Assembly (NCBI RefSeq): GCF_014201875.1
Contig: NZ_JACHFL010000008.1
Location: 124,001 to 188,000 of the forward strand
Source of the DNA: Deinococcus humi
GTDB taxonomy: Bacteria; Deinococcota; Deinococci; Deinococcales; Deinococcaceae
DNA length: 64,000 nt
Reading direction: 5' to 3'
Shown: in pieces, positions 48,690 through 60,951 of the stretch
Layout of the letters: the number at the start of each line of letters is the position of its first letter
Position numbering within the stretch: the stretch's first letter is position 1
Translations under genes and position numbers: made by a program
Notes under the pieces: generated by a model
Databases searched by the model: none
What the model was told of the DNA's origin: nothing
What the model saw: only the letters and a program-made list of their open reading frames with translations

Positions 48690-49136
48690 TCAGCGTTCCA
48701 GCGCCGTGCGAACCGGGCCGTCGGGAATCATCATGGTGGCGTTGCCGCCGTACTGCACGCTCAGCGCTCCGTGATAACGGGTCACCCCACCCATCCTGGC
48801 CAGCGGGAGGTGAAAACTGCCCTGAGCATTGACGATATGCAGCGTGCCACTCTCTTGATCCAGCCGGAATTCGATCACGCCGCTGTTGCGGGCGGCCATC
48901 AGGACCTGGCTCAGGCTGCGGCGGGCGTTCCACCACACCAGCAGGCCGAGCATGGCAGCCGCCAACAGAAAGAAGACGTTGTGGAAGTACACGGTCCAGA
49001 TCACCCCCACCACGCTCAGCAGCGCCAGGGCGATCAGCGGGCCGCGCAGGATGCGGCGCTGCATCTGGCGGTACACGCTGGCGGCGAGCAGTTGGCCGTC
49101 GGGCGAGGCCCAGTCCACGGATTGCCGAATGGTCAT
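48690..49136 (-). CDS. Small membrane protein of the island (YcxB-like)
   Basis: A 148-residue protein with two adjacent membrane spans (about residues 33-53 and 54-74) followed by a cytoplasmic beta-rich domain (about 75-148) with VIEFRLDQESGTLHI and MGGVTRYHGALSVQYGG. This layout is like YcxB-type or PH-like membrane proteins, but the match is loose. The ATG at 49136 overlaps the DUF5691 stop by 4 bp, so it belongs to the operon and may tether the system to the membrane. Confidence 0.7.
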   Translation of the reverse strand: MTIRQSVDWASPDGQLLAASVYRQMQRRILRGPLIALALLSVVGVIWTVYFHNVFFLLAAAMLGLLVWWNARRSLSQVLMAARNSGVIEFRLDQESGTLHIVNAQGSFHLPLARMGGVTRYHGALSVQYGGNATMMIPDGPVRTALER

Positions 49137-50671
49137 GGTGTCCTCTCTGCCGCAAAATCCGTGTGCATCCGTGCGCGTAGGTCCAGAGTGGCGTACAGCG
49201 TATCCAGGGTTTGCCGGGCGTATTCGGGGGCGTCGTCGGGCAGCGGGGCCGGACGGCGGGCGTCCGGGGCGGCACAAGTTCGGGCCAGCTCCAGCACACC
49301 CATCCAGGCGTGGTCCCAGCTCGAATTCTTCTCATGGACTGCGTAGGGTGACTCGGCCCTCTCAATGACCCGGCGCAGTCGAGTCATCACCTCATGGCTC
49401 AGGGCAGCGGGCCAGGGCGCAGGCAGCCTCCTGAGCAGGTCCAGCGCAAGTTGCGAGTGGTGGTCTTGCAAGGCACGGTGCAACTCGGCGTCCCGGCGGT
49501 CAGGCCTCACCAGAGCCAGCAATTCGGACCGCCAGTGCTGGAAGTTGCCGTTCAGATGTGGAAGCAGCAGCTCGGCCAGTTCCGCCGAGCCGTCAGCTGC
49601 CGGGTGGAAAGACGACGTGAACATGGCGCGTATCAGTTCGTCCACGGCGTCAAATTGCACCGCCAGTTTCACCAGTTCGGCGGGGCTCGACTCCAGCGCG
49701 GTCATCAGCACCGCCGGATGGGCGCGGTTCAATACTGGGCGCAGATGCTCGGCGGGGTGCTTCACGGTTTCCAGGCCATCGCGCTTCGCATCTGCGTCGG
49801 GGACGTCCGACAGGGTCAGGGGGTATTTGCGCTGTCCCGTCAGTCTACCCAGCAGCCCCGCCTGTTCCTGGCCCACCAGCGCCCGGATGCGGGTGGCCAT
49901 CCGGGCGTTGTAGGCGCTGTGTGGCAGGCGCTGAAGCAGACGCCGGGCGTTATCGCGCACGTCCTCACTGCGGTCAGACAGGGTTTCTTCCAGCAGGGGT
50001 TCCAGCCCGGCATCCGCCGCGTCCCAGGTCTGTGTCAGTGCCTCCAGCAGTCGTCTCCGAACGCCCGCCTTCTCGGTCCTGAAGTGCGTGGTCAGGAAGG
50101 CGCGGCCTGCGTTTGGAGCCTCGGCCCGCAGCGTGCGGAACAGGGCCTCGCGGCCCGCCTCGGTAGCGGCATCCCACGCCTCCTCGTCCAGCGCCGCGCC
50201 AATACGTTCCAGACTGTGCATCCAGCGCCAATGATCGGAGAACTGGGCCAGCCAGCGCCCTCGTTCGCCCAGCACCGGGCGCAGCGTGTCGCGCAGCTCG
50301 GCATTCACCGCTGCGCCCCAGTCCAGCAGCTCGGGCAGGAAGGCGTGTGGCACCCGCCACCCCGCTGCCGCGCAGAGGGCCAGCCATTCTGCCAGCACGG
50401 GCGAGTGGAGCAGGTGGGGCAGGTGCCGGGTCACACGCGGCGGCGCCTCGGACCGGGTTTCAGCGGGGGCCAGTTCAGGCAGGGGTGGCGCGGGTTCGGG
50501 GCAGCGGCCAGCACGGGCGGCCAGTCCAGTCAGCGCGGCGCGGACCAGCAGGGTGGCCTCGGCGTCATCCCGTCGGATCCGGTTCAGGGCGTCTGCCAGC
50601 GGTGTTCCAACGTGTGGAGGCAGGGAAGCGCGCGCCGTTCCCACCATGGCCGTTGCCAGCAGGCTGTTCAT
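49133..50671 (-). CDS. DUF5691 family protein
   Basis: A 512-residue, almost entirely helical protein. It begins MNSLLATAMVGTARAS, typical of DUF5691, and from about residue 130 on shows HEAT-like helical pairs (EEALFRTLRAEAP-type, LEPLLEETLSDRSEDVRDNARRLLQRLP) and RKYPLTLSDVP near the middle. A protein-binding scaffold is inferred from the fold; no catalytic motif is seen. It is coupled by 4-bp overlaps to the SWIM gene before it and the membrane-protein gene after it. Confidence 0.8.
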   Translation of the reverse strand: MNSLLATAMVGTARASLPPHVGTPLADALNRIRRDDAEATLLVRAALTGLAARAGRCPEPAPPLPELAPAETRSEAPPRVTRHLPHLLHSPVLAEWLALCAAAGWRVPHAFLPELLDWGAAVNAELRDTLRPVLGERGRWLAQFSDHWRWMHSLERIGAALDEEAWDAATEAGREALFRTLRAEAPNAGRAFLTTHFRTEKAGVRRRLLEALTQTWDAADAGLEPLLEETLSDRSEDVRDNARRLLQRLPHSAYNARMATRIRALVGQEQAGLLGRLTGQRKYPLTLSDVPDADAKRDGLETVKHPAEHLRPVLNRAHPAVLMTALESSPAELVKLAVQFDAVDELIRAMFTSSFHPAADGSAELAELLLPHLNGNFQHWRSELLALVRPDRRDAELHRALQDHHSQLALDLLRRLPAPWPAALSHEVMTRLRRVIERAESPYAVHEKNSSWDHAWMGVLELARTCAAPDARRPAPLPDDAPEYARQTLDTLYATLDLRARMHTDFAAERTP

Positions 50672-51969
50672 GACTGGCCTCCTGGCGAGACAGGCCAGAA
50701 GTTCAGCGGCATGAGGATCAGGCCGTCCCATTCACCAAACAGACAGACGGGTTCACCTCCACTTTCGGCCAGCAGTCGCAGGAGTGGACGCTCGTCGCCG
50801 GCCAGCGGCAGGCTGCCACCCCGCCCGTCCACCACAAGCCAGGGACCACCGGGCCGCACCTGCACCGGCCCCAGCAGGTACGCCGCCCGCTCCAGCCAGG
50901 GATTGCGTGCCACAGCGTCGGCGTGAGCGGAGAGCATGCCGTTCAGATCAAGGGACGGAGGCAGACTGTCCAGCGCCCCACTCTCGCCTGGCTCTCCCTT
51001 CAGCACCGCCCGCTGTGAAAACGAGGAGGGTGCAAAGACCACTTCGGCATCCACGCTTCTGCCCACGGGCAGCCCGGGCGACAACGGACGGCCACCCGGC
51101 GCAAAATCCAGCAACAGGGCACATTGACTGCCGTTGTGAAGCCAGGTCCGGCGCACGGTTAATGCGTCTTCCTGAACCGTGATGTGACCCAGCACGTTCC
51201 AGCGCGCCCGGATGCCTTCCGTCTCAAGCAAAGCCAACGTATTGAGCGGGAAGCCCAGGGCAGAGCGCAAATCTGCCCGCTCCTCCTCACTGAGTGCCTC
51301 TCGGTTGACCCAGCCCTCGGCCAGCAGCGTCAACTCCCCCAGGTGATCCAGCAGCGCGGCGGGGTCACCCAGCAGTTCGGGAATGCGCGCCACCCGTCGC
51401 GCCGCCCCCGGGGCCTGCGCATCCATCAGCCGGGCCGCCTGCGTGTCCCAGTCACCGTAAGGCCGCGAAGCTGCCGAGGCCAGGCCATCCCGTACCAGAT
51501 CCTTGAGGAACAGGTGCAGGCCCTCCAGCCCCGCCGTGACCTTCTTCTCACGGGCGGCGCGGCGTCTGACCTGGGCGCTGGGATCGGCTTCTTTCCGGAC
51601 AGCCACCTCGTCCACCCGCTCGGCCTTCTCGGCCCGAGCCTGCCGCCCGGCCAGCCAGCTCTGAAGACTGTCGGGCGCGGCCTGGGCACCAAAGTCGGAG
51701 ATATGGGAGGCGTGCAGCAGCAACAGCGCCAGCCCGTGTTTGCAGGGAAACTTACGGCTGGGGCAGGAACATCTCGTTACCGGACCGCTCAGGTCGACTG
51801 CGGTCAGATAGGGTGTCTTGCCGCTGCCCTGGCATTCCCCCCACAGCACGCCTTCCAGCGCATTTAGGCTGGGCCATTTGCCCGGAGTAGCGAGTTTGCG
51901 AGCATTGGACGCGCTCCCCACGTCGGGGGCTAGGGCCAGGATGATTTCGGGACTCAAGGCCTGAGACAA
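50668..51969 (-). CDS. SWIM zinc-finger protein
   Basis: A 433-residue protein with a SWIM zinc finger at residues 67-78 (Cys67, Cys69, Cys76, His78 in RCSCPSRKFPCKHG; CxCx6CxH). SWIM domains bind DNA, RNA or proteins. The remainder is helical to ~240 and then beta-rich with no named domain. It starts at TTG 51969, eight bases after AGGAG; the nearer ATG is out of frame. It is the first gene of the island and has its own promoter. Confidence 0.88.
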   Translation of the reverse strand: MSQALSPEIILALAPDVGSASNARKLATPGKWPSLNALEGVLWGECQGSGKTPYLTAVDLSGPVTRCSCPSRKFPCKHGLALLLLHASHISDFGAQAAPDSLQSWLAGRQARAEKAERVDEVAVRKEADPSAQVRRRAAREKKVTAGLEGLHLFLKDLVRDGLASAASRPYGDWDTQAARLMDAQAPGAARRVARIPELLGDPAALLDHLGELTLLAEGWVNREALSEEERADLRSALGFPLNTLALLETEGIRARWNVLGHITVQEDALTVRRTWLHNGSQCALLLDFAPGGRPLSPGLPVGRSVDAEVVFAPSSFSQRAVLKGEPGESGALDSLPPSLDLNGMLSAHADAVARNPWLERAAYLLGPVQVRPGGPWLVVDGRGGSLPLAGDERPLLRLLAESGGEPVCLFGEWDGLILMPLNFWPVSPGGQS

Positions 51970-52000
51970 ATCATAAGCTCCTTATTCTGCTATTGACGTA

Positions 52001-52029
52001 ATCGTAACACATGCACGTTGCTGTGGCAA
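52001..52029 (-). promoter_or_regulatory. Promoter of the SWIM-DUF5691-MoxR operon
   Basis: On the minus strand TTGCCA (52024-52029), a 17-base spacer and TACGAT (52001-52006). The start near 51994 gives a short leader that contains the AGGAG of the SWIM gene. Confidence 0.7.
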
Positions 52030-52042
52030 GCCTAGGGCAGCC

Positions 52043-52076
52043 AAAAGAAAAGGCCGCAGGCGTTTCCGCCCCGGCC
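52043..52076 (-). terminator. Terminator after adk
   Basis: On the minus strand GGCCG...GGCG and CGCC...CGGCC form a bulged stem with GAAA loop, followed by TTTTCTTTT. It closes the spc-side ribosomal unit before the island. Confidence 0.8.
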
Positions 52077-52094
52077 ACCCTGCTCCCGCAGGTT

Positions 52095-52688
52095 TTACTT
52101 CATCCCTTCCAGAATGCGTCCGTACACCTCATCCATGCTGCCCACGCCGTCCACACGCTTCAGGTGACCGCGGGCGCTGTAATAGTCAATCAGCGGCTGC
52201 GTCTGCTCACGAAACACGTCCTGGCGTTTGCGGGCTACTTCCTCGGTGTCGTCGCTACGGACGGCCTCGCCCCGCGCAGTGGCCTGCCGCCCGCGCTCGA
52301 CAATGCGCTCGATCAGCAGTTCGTCGGGAACTTCCAGCAGAGGGACGTGGTTGACCGGCGCGCCCATTTCCTCGAGCAGAACGTCCAGTTCCTCAGCCTG
52401 GGCACGGGTGCGCGGGAAGCCATCGAAAATGACGCGGACGCCTTCCATGTCGGCCAGACGATCCCGGATCAACGCGATCAGGATGTCGTCGGGAACGAGG
52501 TGCCCGGCGTCCAGCATGGGCTTGATCTGCTGGCCCAGTTCGGTGCCGCGGCCCACGTGATCGCGTAGGATATCCCCGGTGCTGATCTTGACCAGCCCCT
52601 GTTCGGCGGCCAGACGCTCGGCCTGTGTGCCCTTCCCGGCACCGGGTGGCCCCAGAAAAATAACGACTTTGTTTTTCGGTTGGGTCAT
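52095..52688 (-). CDS. adk: Adenylate kinase
   Basis: A 197-residue adenylate kinase (ATP + AMP to 2 ADP). The P-loop is GPPGAGKGT at residues 14-22; STGDILRDH is the AMP site and FDGFPRTRAQAEEL the central strand. The lid segment (GRQATARGEAVRSDDTEE) is short and lacks zinc cysteines. The place after secY is typical of the spc operon, but here it is flanked by terminators on both sides. Confidence 0.97.
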   Translation of the reverse strand: MTQPKNKVVIFLGPPGAGKGTQAERLAAEQGLVKISTGDILRDHVGRGTELGQQIKPMLDAGHLVPDDILIALIRDRLADMEGVRVIFDGFPRTRAQAEELDVLLEEMGAPVNHVPLLEVPDELLIERIVERGRQATARGEAVRSDDTEEVARKRQDVFREQTQPLIDYYSARGHLKRVDGVGSMDEVYGRILEGMK

Positions 52689-52795
52689 TGGTTCCTCCGT
52701 AAGTGAAATGTCAGTTTAGCGGCAGTTCCATGCCCTGCCTCTCCCCTGCCCAGCCCACCCGCGTTCCCGTGCGGGTAACGGTAAAGAAGCTACAC

Positions 52796-52838
52796 AAAAA
52801 CGAAGAGCCGCCCCCGAACAGGCAGGCGGCCACTCTTT
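52796..52838 (-). terminator. Terminator between secY and adk
   Basis: On the minus strand AAGAG...CCGCC and GGCGGCTCTT form a stem with a three-base bulge, followed by CGTTTTTG. It suggests adk is transcribed partly or wholly from its own promoter within the 160-bp gap, though I see no clear promoter there. Confidence 0.65.
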
Positions 52839-52850
52839 ACAGGCAGGACT

Positions 52851-54191
52851 TCAATTGTTCAGGCGTCCGCGGATGCGTCCCTTGCTGATGAAACCGTCGT
52901 AACGGCGCACAGTCAGCTGGGCCTCGAGTTGCTTGAGGGTTTCGAGCGCCACACCCACGATGATCAGCAGACCCGTTCCCGAGAACTGGAAAGTGGTAAT
53001 CCCAGTGACGCGCTGCACGATCTGCGGGATGATGGTCAGCACCACCAGGAAGATCGCGCCCCACAGGCTCAGGCGACTGCTGATGCTGCCCAGGTACTCA
53101 CTGGTGGGCGTGCCGGGCCGGACGCCAGGAATGAATCCCCCGGCCTCGCGGAGTTGCTCGGCAATACGCTTGGGATCGAACTGCACGCTGTTGTACAGGT
53201 ACGTGAAGCCGAAGATCAGCGCCGCTTCCAGCAGGATGTATAGGGGCTGCCCGAAGACCAGATTGGAGCTGATCCAGGCATTCACGCCGGGAGCGCGGGT
53301 CGCCGTGGCGCTCGCGATCAGGTTGGGAATGATCAGCATGGCGCTGGCGAAGATCACCGGAATGACCCCGGCCTGGTTGACCTTGATCGGCAGCCAGGTG
53401 GCCTGCCCCGCACCGCGTCCAGTTGAAGCCGAACCGGCAGCGGCGGCGGGGGCCCCACCCCGCGCCCGCGCGTAGGTGACCGGCACACGCCGCTCTCCCT
53501 GATACACGTACACGATGCCCGCGATGGTTACCAAAATGATCGCGATGAATGCCAGCAGGGAGAGCAACTGCACCTGATCGGTGCGGAACAGTTGCGCGGT
53601 GGCCGCGATCTCACGCGGATACGCCGCGATGATGCCCGCCGTGATGATCAGCGAGATGCCGTTGCCCACGCCCACTTCGGTAATGCGCTCGCCGATCCAC
53701 ATGGTGAAGGCGATGCCCGCCACCTGGGTCAGCACCATCACCAGCACCGTGAACAGGCCCGGTGTCCAGCCCACGGCGACGTACGCCGGGTTGCTGGTCA
53801 CGAACAGCGAGAAGAACAGCGCCTGCACCGCGCCCAGGCCCACCGCCGAGTAGCGGGTGAACTGGTTGATCTTCTTGCGCCCCTCCTCCCCTTCCTTGGA
53901 CAGTTTCTCCAGGGCCGGGATGGTGGTGGTCATCAGCTGGATCACGATGCTGGCCGTGATGTACGGCAACACCCCCAGCGCGAAGATCGAGAACTGCGAG
54001 AGATTGCCTCCCGAGATCATGCTGATCAAACCAAACAAGCCACCCGAGGTGGCGTTGCTCAGCGCGGCGGTATTGACACCTGGGGTGGGAATGGCGCTCC
54101 CCAGGCGGTACACCGCCAGCAGCAGCAGGGTGAAGACAATCTTCCGCTGGAGATCCGGTATCCGGAACGCGTCGCGGAAGGCGCGCAGCAT
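52851..54191 (-). CDS. secY: Protein translocase subunit SecY
   Basis: The 446-residue channel subunit of SecYEG with ten membrane spans. LLLAVYRLGSAIPTPGV, GEEGRKKINQFTRY and the conserved KVNQAGVIPVIFASA are diagnostic. The C4 cytoplasmic loop between spans 6 and 7 carries a Gly/Ala-rich stretch (about 19 residues, GGAPAAAAGSASTGRGAGQ), about nine longer than in E. coli. It starts one base after the rplO stop. Confidence 0.97.
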   Translation of the reverse strand: MLRAFRDAFRIPDLQRKIVFTLLLLAVYRLGSAIPTPGVNTAALSNATSGGLFGLISMISGGNLSQFSIFALGVLPYITASIVIQLMTTTIPALEKLSKEGEEGRKKINQFTRYSAVGLGAVQALFFSLFVTSNPAYVAVGWTPGLFTVLVMVLTQVAGIAFTMWIGERITEVGVGNGISLIITAGIIAAYPREIAATAQLFRTDQVQLLSLLAFIAIILVTIAGIVYVYQGERRVPVTYARARGGAPAAAAGSASTGRGAGQATWLPIKVNQAGVIPVIFASAMLIIPNLIASATATRAPGVNAWISSNLVFGQPLYILLEAALIFGFTYLYNSVQFDPKRIAEQLREAGGFIPGVRPGTPTSEYLGSISSRLSLWGAIFLVVLTIIPQIVQRVTGITTFQFSGTGLLIIVGVALETLKQLEAQLTVRRYDGFISKGRIRGRLNN

Positions 54192-54192
54192 G

Positions 54193-54689
<497 letters not shown>

Positions 54690-54693
<4 letters not shown>

Positions 54694-54872
54694 GCTTCCA
54701 CCTCCAGCAGATGCTGAACGGTCCGCACCATTCCGCGCAGGGCGGGGGTGTCGCTGACCTCACGGCTGTCGCCGATGCGCCTCAGGCCCAGCGCCTTGAC
54801 GGTGTCCACCTGGTTCTGGGGACGGCCGATCACGCTGCGCTTGAGGGTGATTTTGATAGGTTTGCTGGTCAT
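54690..54872 (-). CDS. rpmD: 50S ribosomal protein L30
   Basis: L30, 60 residues: [29 protein letters not shown] followed by [17 protein letters not shown]. Typical length. It overlaps the rpsE stop by one base (TAATG). Confidence 0.97.
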
Positions 54873-55451
54873 TACTGGGCACCTCCAGCTTCAGCCGCTC
54901 CACCCTGGCTGGTGGCCGACTGTGCGGCAGCGGTCTGCACAGGCTGAGCAGTGCGGGTCACGTCGGTGCCACGCAGTGTCCGCACCTGCTTGGCGGTCCG
55001 CAGGTTCTTCAGGCCGTCGAACACGGCGTAGGCCACGTTGACCTTGTTGCGGCTTCCCAGTTCCTTGGACAACAGGTTGGTGATGCCTGCCAGTTCGGCA
55101 ATCGAGCGGGGCACGGTTCCGGCAATCACGCCCGTACCAGGGCCGGCAGGCTTGAGCAGCACCTGCGACGTGCTGTTGACGCCCACGATGTCGTGCGGGA
55201 TGGTGCCGTTTTCCACCGGCACGCTGATCATGTTCTTGCGTGCAATGCTCTTGGCCTTCTCGATGGCCACCGGCACTTCCTTGGCCTTGCCAATGCCCAT
55301 GCCGACGCGACCGTTGCGGTCACCCAGGATCACCAGCGCGGCGAAGCGGAAGCGGCGTCCACCCTGATAGGTCTTGGAGGTGCGGTTGACGAAGAGCATC
55401 TTTTCTTCGAATTCGCTGCTCTCGCGGTCCGCGTTGCGGTCGTTTCTACGA

Positions 55452-55462
<11 letters not shown>
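54872..55462 (-). CDS. rpsE: 30S ribosomal protein S5
   Basis: S5, 196 residues: [25 protein letters not shown] and [19 protein letters not shown], with a Gln/Ala-rich tail. I place the start at the TTG at 55462 (TFNRRNDRN...), 11 bp inside the end of rplR, because GGGAGGG lies about seven bases before it and the residues match the N-terminus of Deinococcus S5. It contributes to proofreading in the 30S A site. Confidence 0.95.
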
Positions 55463-56347
<885 letters not shown>

Positions 56348-56459
56348 GTACGTCCTCCTTACCTTAAGTCAGTCCTCGCGTGGAGGCTGAGGTCAGGTGC
56401 GTGCGGCTCGGGACATTGCCCTCACCCGTTCTTCGGTCAGCTCAGGAAGAGAGCTTGCG

Positions 56460-56861
56460 TTACCACAGCACGCAGACGACTTCGCCGCCCACGCCCTGCT
56501 TGCGCGCTTCGCGGTCAGGCAGCAGACCACGTGAGGTGGATACCACGGCCAGACCCAGGCCACGCTGGATGCGGGGTAGGTTCTCAACGCTCACGTAGGC
56601 GCGGCGGCCCGGGCGGGAGATGCGCTCGATGTGCTTGATGACCTGCTCGCGCTTCTGACCGTACTTGAGGGTCAAGCGCAGAACATCAAACTTCTGGCCC
56701 TCGGGGACCAGACGCTCGTAGGAAGCCACGTAGCCTTCCTTGACCAGCAGCTTGGCCAGTTCTTCCTTGAACTTGGAGGCCGGGATGTCCACGGTCTCCT
56801 TGAATGTGCGCGTCGCGTTGCGAATGCGCGTGAGCATGTCAGCGATAGGATCACTCAGCAT
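56460..56861 (-). CDS. rpsH: 30S ribosomal protein S8
   Basis: S8, 133 residues: MLSDPIADMLTRIRNA start, RISRPGRRAYV and the C-terminal GLAVVSTSRGLLPDREARKQGVGGEVVCVLW, which contacts 16S helix 21. GGAGGA is close before the ATG. In E. coli S8 represses the spc operon by binding the L5 mRNA; here it heads a separate transcription unit with a long leader. Confidence 0.97.
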   Translation of the reverse strand: MLSDPIADMLTRIRNATRTFKETVDIPASKFKEELAKLLVKEGYVASYERLVPEGQKFDVLRLTLKYGQKREQVIKHIERISRPGRRAYVSVENLPRIQRGLGLAVVSTSRGLLPDREARKQGVGGEVVCVLW

Positions 56862-57085
56862 GTGTCTCCTCCAGAGGCGCGGCCCCTCGGCCACTGCCCC
56901 GGCAGGTGCGGCCCACATCGAAATTCGACGTGAACTGCGGGTCTCCCCATTGGAACGCCTGGCGGAAAAATGCCGCCGATCCTTCTGTTGGGTGGGAAGC
57001 CTCCGCTGGACGATCACCATTCAAAATGGACGGTTCGTATCCAGGGGGTACAGCACGAGCACTGCCGTAGGTACGGCAAGGAGAG
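56862..57085 (-). other. ~220-nt structured leader of the rpsH unit
   Basis: No coding frame of its own. On the minus strand it can form GCCGT-ACCT-ACGGC, CCATT-TTG-AATGG and GGCGG-N7-CCGCC stem-loops before the rpsH ribosome site. None has a T-run. Its length and structure suggest translational or attenuation control, possibly by S8, but the S8 target structure is not shown. Confidence 0.5.
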
Positions 57086-57115
57086 AGTGTAACAGATTGG
57101 GATGGAGATTGGCAA
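57086..57115 (-). promoter_or_regulatory. Promoter of the rpsH-to-secY unit
   Basis: On the minus strand TTGCCA (57110-57115), an 18-base spacer and TACACT (57086-57091), in the 437-bp gap between rpsZ and rpsH. Confidence 0.7.
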
Positions 57116-57245
57116 TCATTGGATGATGCGCATTCTCCCCGTACGCCAATCCTTGGAGCGGCCCAGCCGTTGACAGATTGTTTGAAGCCGCTGTCGTGTC
57201 GACTGGGCTGGCTGAGACACATCCGCCCCTGAGCGATAACCCAAC

Positions 57246-57268
57246 AAAAAACTCCCCAGGTGGGGAGT
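57246..57268 (-). terminator. Terminator after rpsZ
   Basis: On the minus strand ACTCCCC-ACCT-GGGGAGT followed by TTTTT, 30 bp after the rpsZ stop. It closes the tuf/S10-side unit. Confidence 0.88.
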
Positions 57269-57298
57269 CTCATTCAAGCGTCGTTGAGAGAATTGCGC

Positions 57299-57484
<186 letters not shown>

Positions 57485-57503
57485 AACGTCCTTTGCCCCC
57501 GCC

Positions 57504-58043
<540 letters not shown>

Positions 58044-58103
58044 GTGCCTACCTTTCGGGCGGACGGGTCGCCCAGGTCACGCGAGGAGGCGTGACCCTGG
58101 AAA

Positions 58104-58851
<748 letters not shown>

Positions 58852-58855
<4 letters not shown>

Positions 58856-59142
58856 GCCTCACCCCCGGCCATTTCGGTTTCCACGGCGGTGGTCTCGATG
58901 CCACGCGGGCGCTCGATCAGGCGCGTGACCTTCCAGGTCTTGGTCTTGGAGATGGGGCGCACGGCGATGATCTCCACGCGATCACCCAGCTTGTATTCAT
59001 TGGTCTCGTCGTGCGCGGCGTACTTGGTGCTGCGCGTGACAACCTTGCCGTACAGCGGGTGGGCGAAGCGGCGCTCGACCTTGACGCTGACGGTCTTGTC
59101 GGCCTTGTCGCTGACGACGACGCCGGTAAAGGTCTTCTTCAT
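58852..59142 (-). CDS. rpsQ: 30S ribosomal protein S17
   Basis: S17, 96 residues: [38 protein letters not shown] and [15 protein letters not shown], followed by an acidic tail. Overlaps rpmC by 4 bp. Confidence 0.97.
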
Positions 59143-59331
59143 GCCTGCTCTCCCTGCTTGCGGGCCTGCTCATGCCGGATGGTGTTGAGCTGGGCCACTT
59201 CGCGGCGGAGCTGCGTGACGCGGTGCGGCTGGGCCAGGTTGCCCATGGCCGCCTGGAAGCGCAGCTCCATCAGTTCTTTCTTGCGGGACTCGATCTCGGA
59301 GGCGAACTTGTCGGCCCCCAGTTCGCGCATC

Positions 59332-59345
<14 letters not shown>
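59139..59345 (-). CDS. rpmC: 50S ribosomal protein L29
   Basis: L29, 68 residues: [39 protein letters not shown] two-helix protein at the tunnel exit that helps dock SRP and trigger factor. It overlaps the end of rplP by 14 bp. Confidence 0.96.
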
Positions 59346-59756
<411 letters not shown>

Positions 59757-59757
<1 letters not shown>

Positions 59758-60506
59758 CATTCACCTCCGGGGCGACGGCGGCCTGCGGCCGGACGGCGGC
59801 GGTTGGGACGGTCACCGTCATCGCGGCGGGGACGGTCATCGCGGCGGGTGGGGCGGGCCAGGGTCTCGGTGCGGCCACCGATCACTTCGCCGTTGAACAC
59901 CAGGACCTTGATGCCCAGGATGCCGTAGGTGGTGCGGGCCAACGCAGTACCGTAATCAATGTCGGCGCGCAAGGTGTGCAGCGGCACGCGGCCTTCAAGC
60001 ACCTTCTCGGTACGGGCCTGTTCGGCCCCGCCCAGACGGCCTGACAGCACGATCTTGACGCCACGGGCACCCGATTCCATCACGCGCTGCGCGGCCTGCT
60101 TCATGGCGCGGCGGAACGCAAAACGGCGCTCGATCTGCTCGGCGATGCGCAGGGCCACCAGGGGCGCACTGATGTTGGGGTTGGGGATCTCGGCGACGTT
60201 GACGGCCACCGTGCCAGCAGACACCAGATGCTCGATGTCGGTCCTCAGGCCCTTGATGCTGTCGCCGCCCTTGCCGATCACGATGCCGGGTTTAGCGGCG
60301 GAGATGATCACGTTGACCTGCTGACCGGCACGCTCGATCTCCACGCGGGCAATGCCAGCGGCAGACAGCTTCTTGTCGATCAGGTTGCGGATCTTCTCGT
60401 CTTCCTTAAGAAGTCCGGCGTACTGCTTCTTGCCGGCGTACCAGCGGCTGTTCCAGCCACGGGTGATGCCCAAGCGGAAGCCGTTCGGGTTGATTTTATT
60501 GCCCAT
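59757..60506 (-). CDS. rpsC: 30S ribosomal protein S3
   Basis: S3, 249 residues: [23 protein letters not shown], the KH domain with [16 protein letters not shown], and [13 protein letters not shown]. The C-terminal ~40 residues are a low-complexity Arg/Asp/Gly tail ([19 protein letters not shown]). It lies at the mRNA entry channel. Confidence 0.97.
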
Positions 60507-60507
60507 A

Positions 60508-60947
<440 letters not shown>

Positions 60948-60951
<4 letters not shown>

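Noticed and set aside
57170..57175. Plus-strand TTGACA in the rpsZ-rpsH gap
   Set aside because: No -10 box at 16-18 bases and no plus-strand gene follows.
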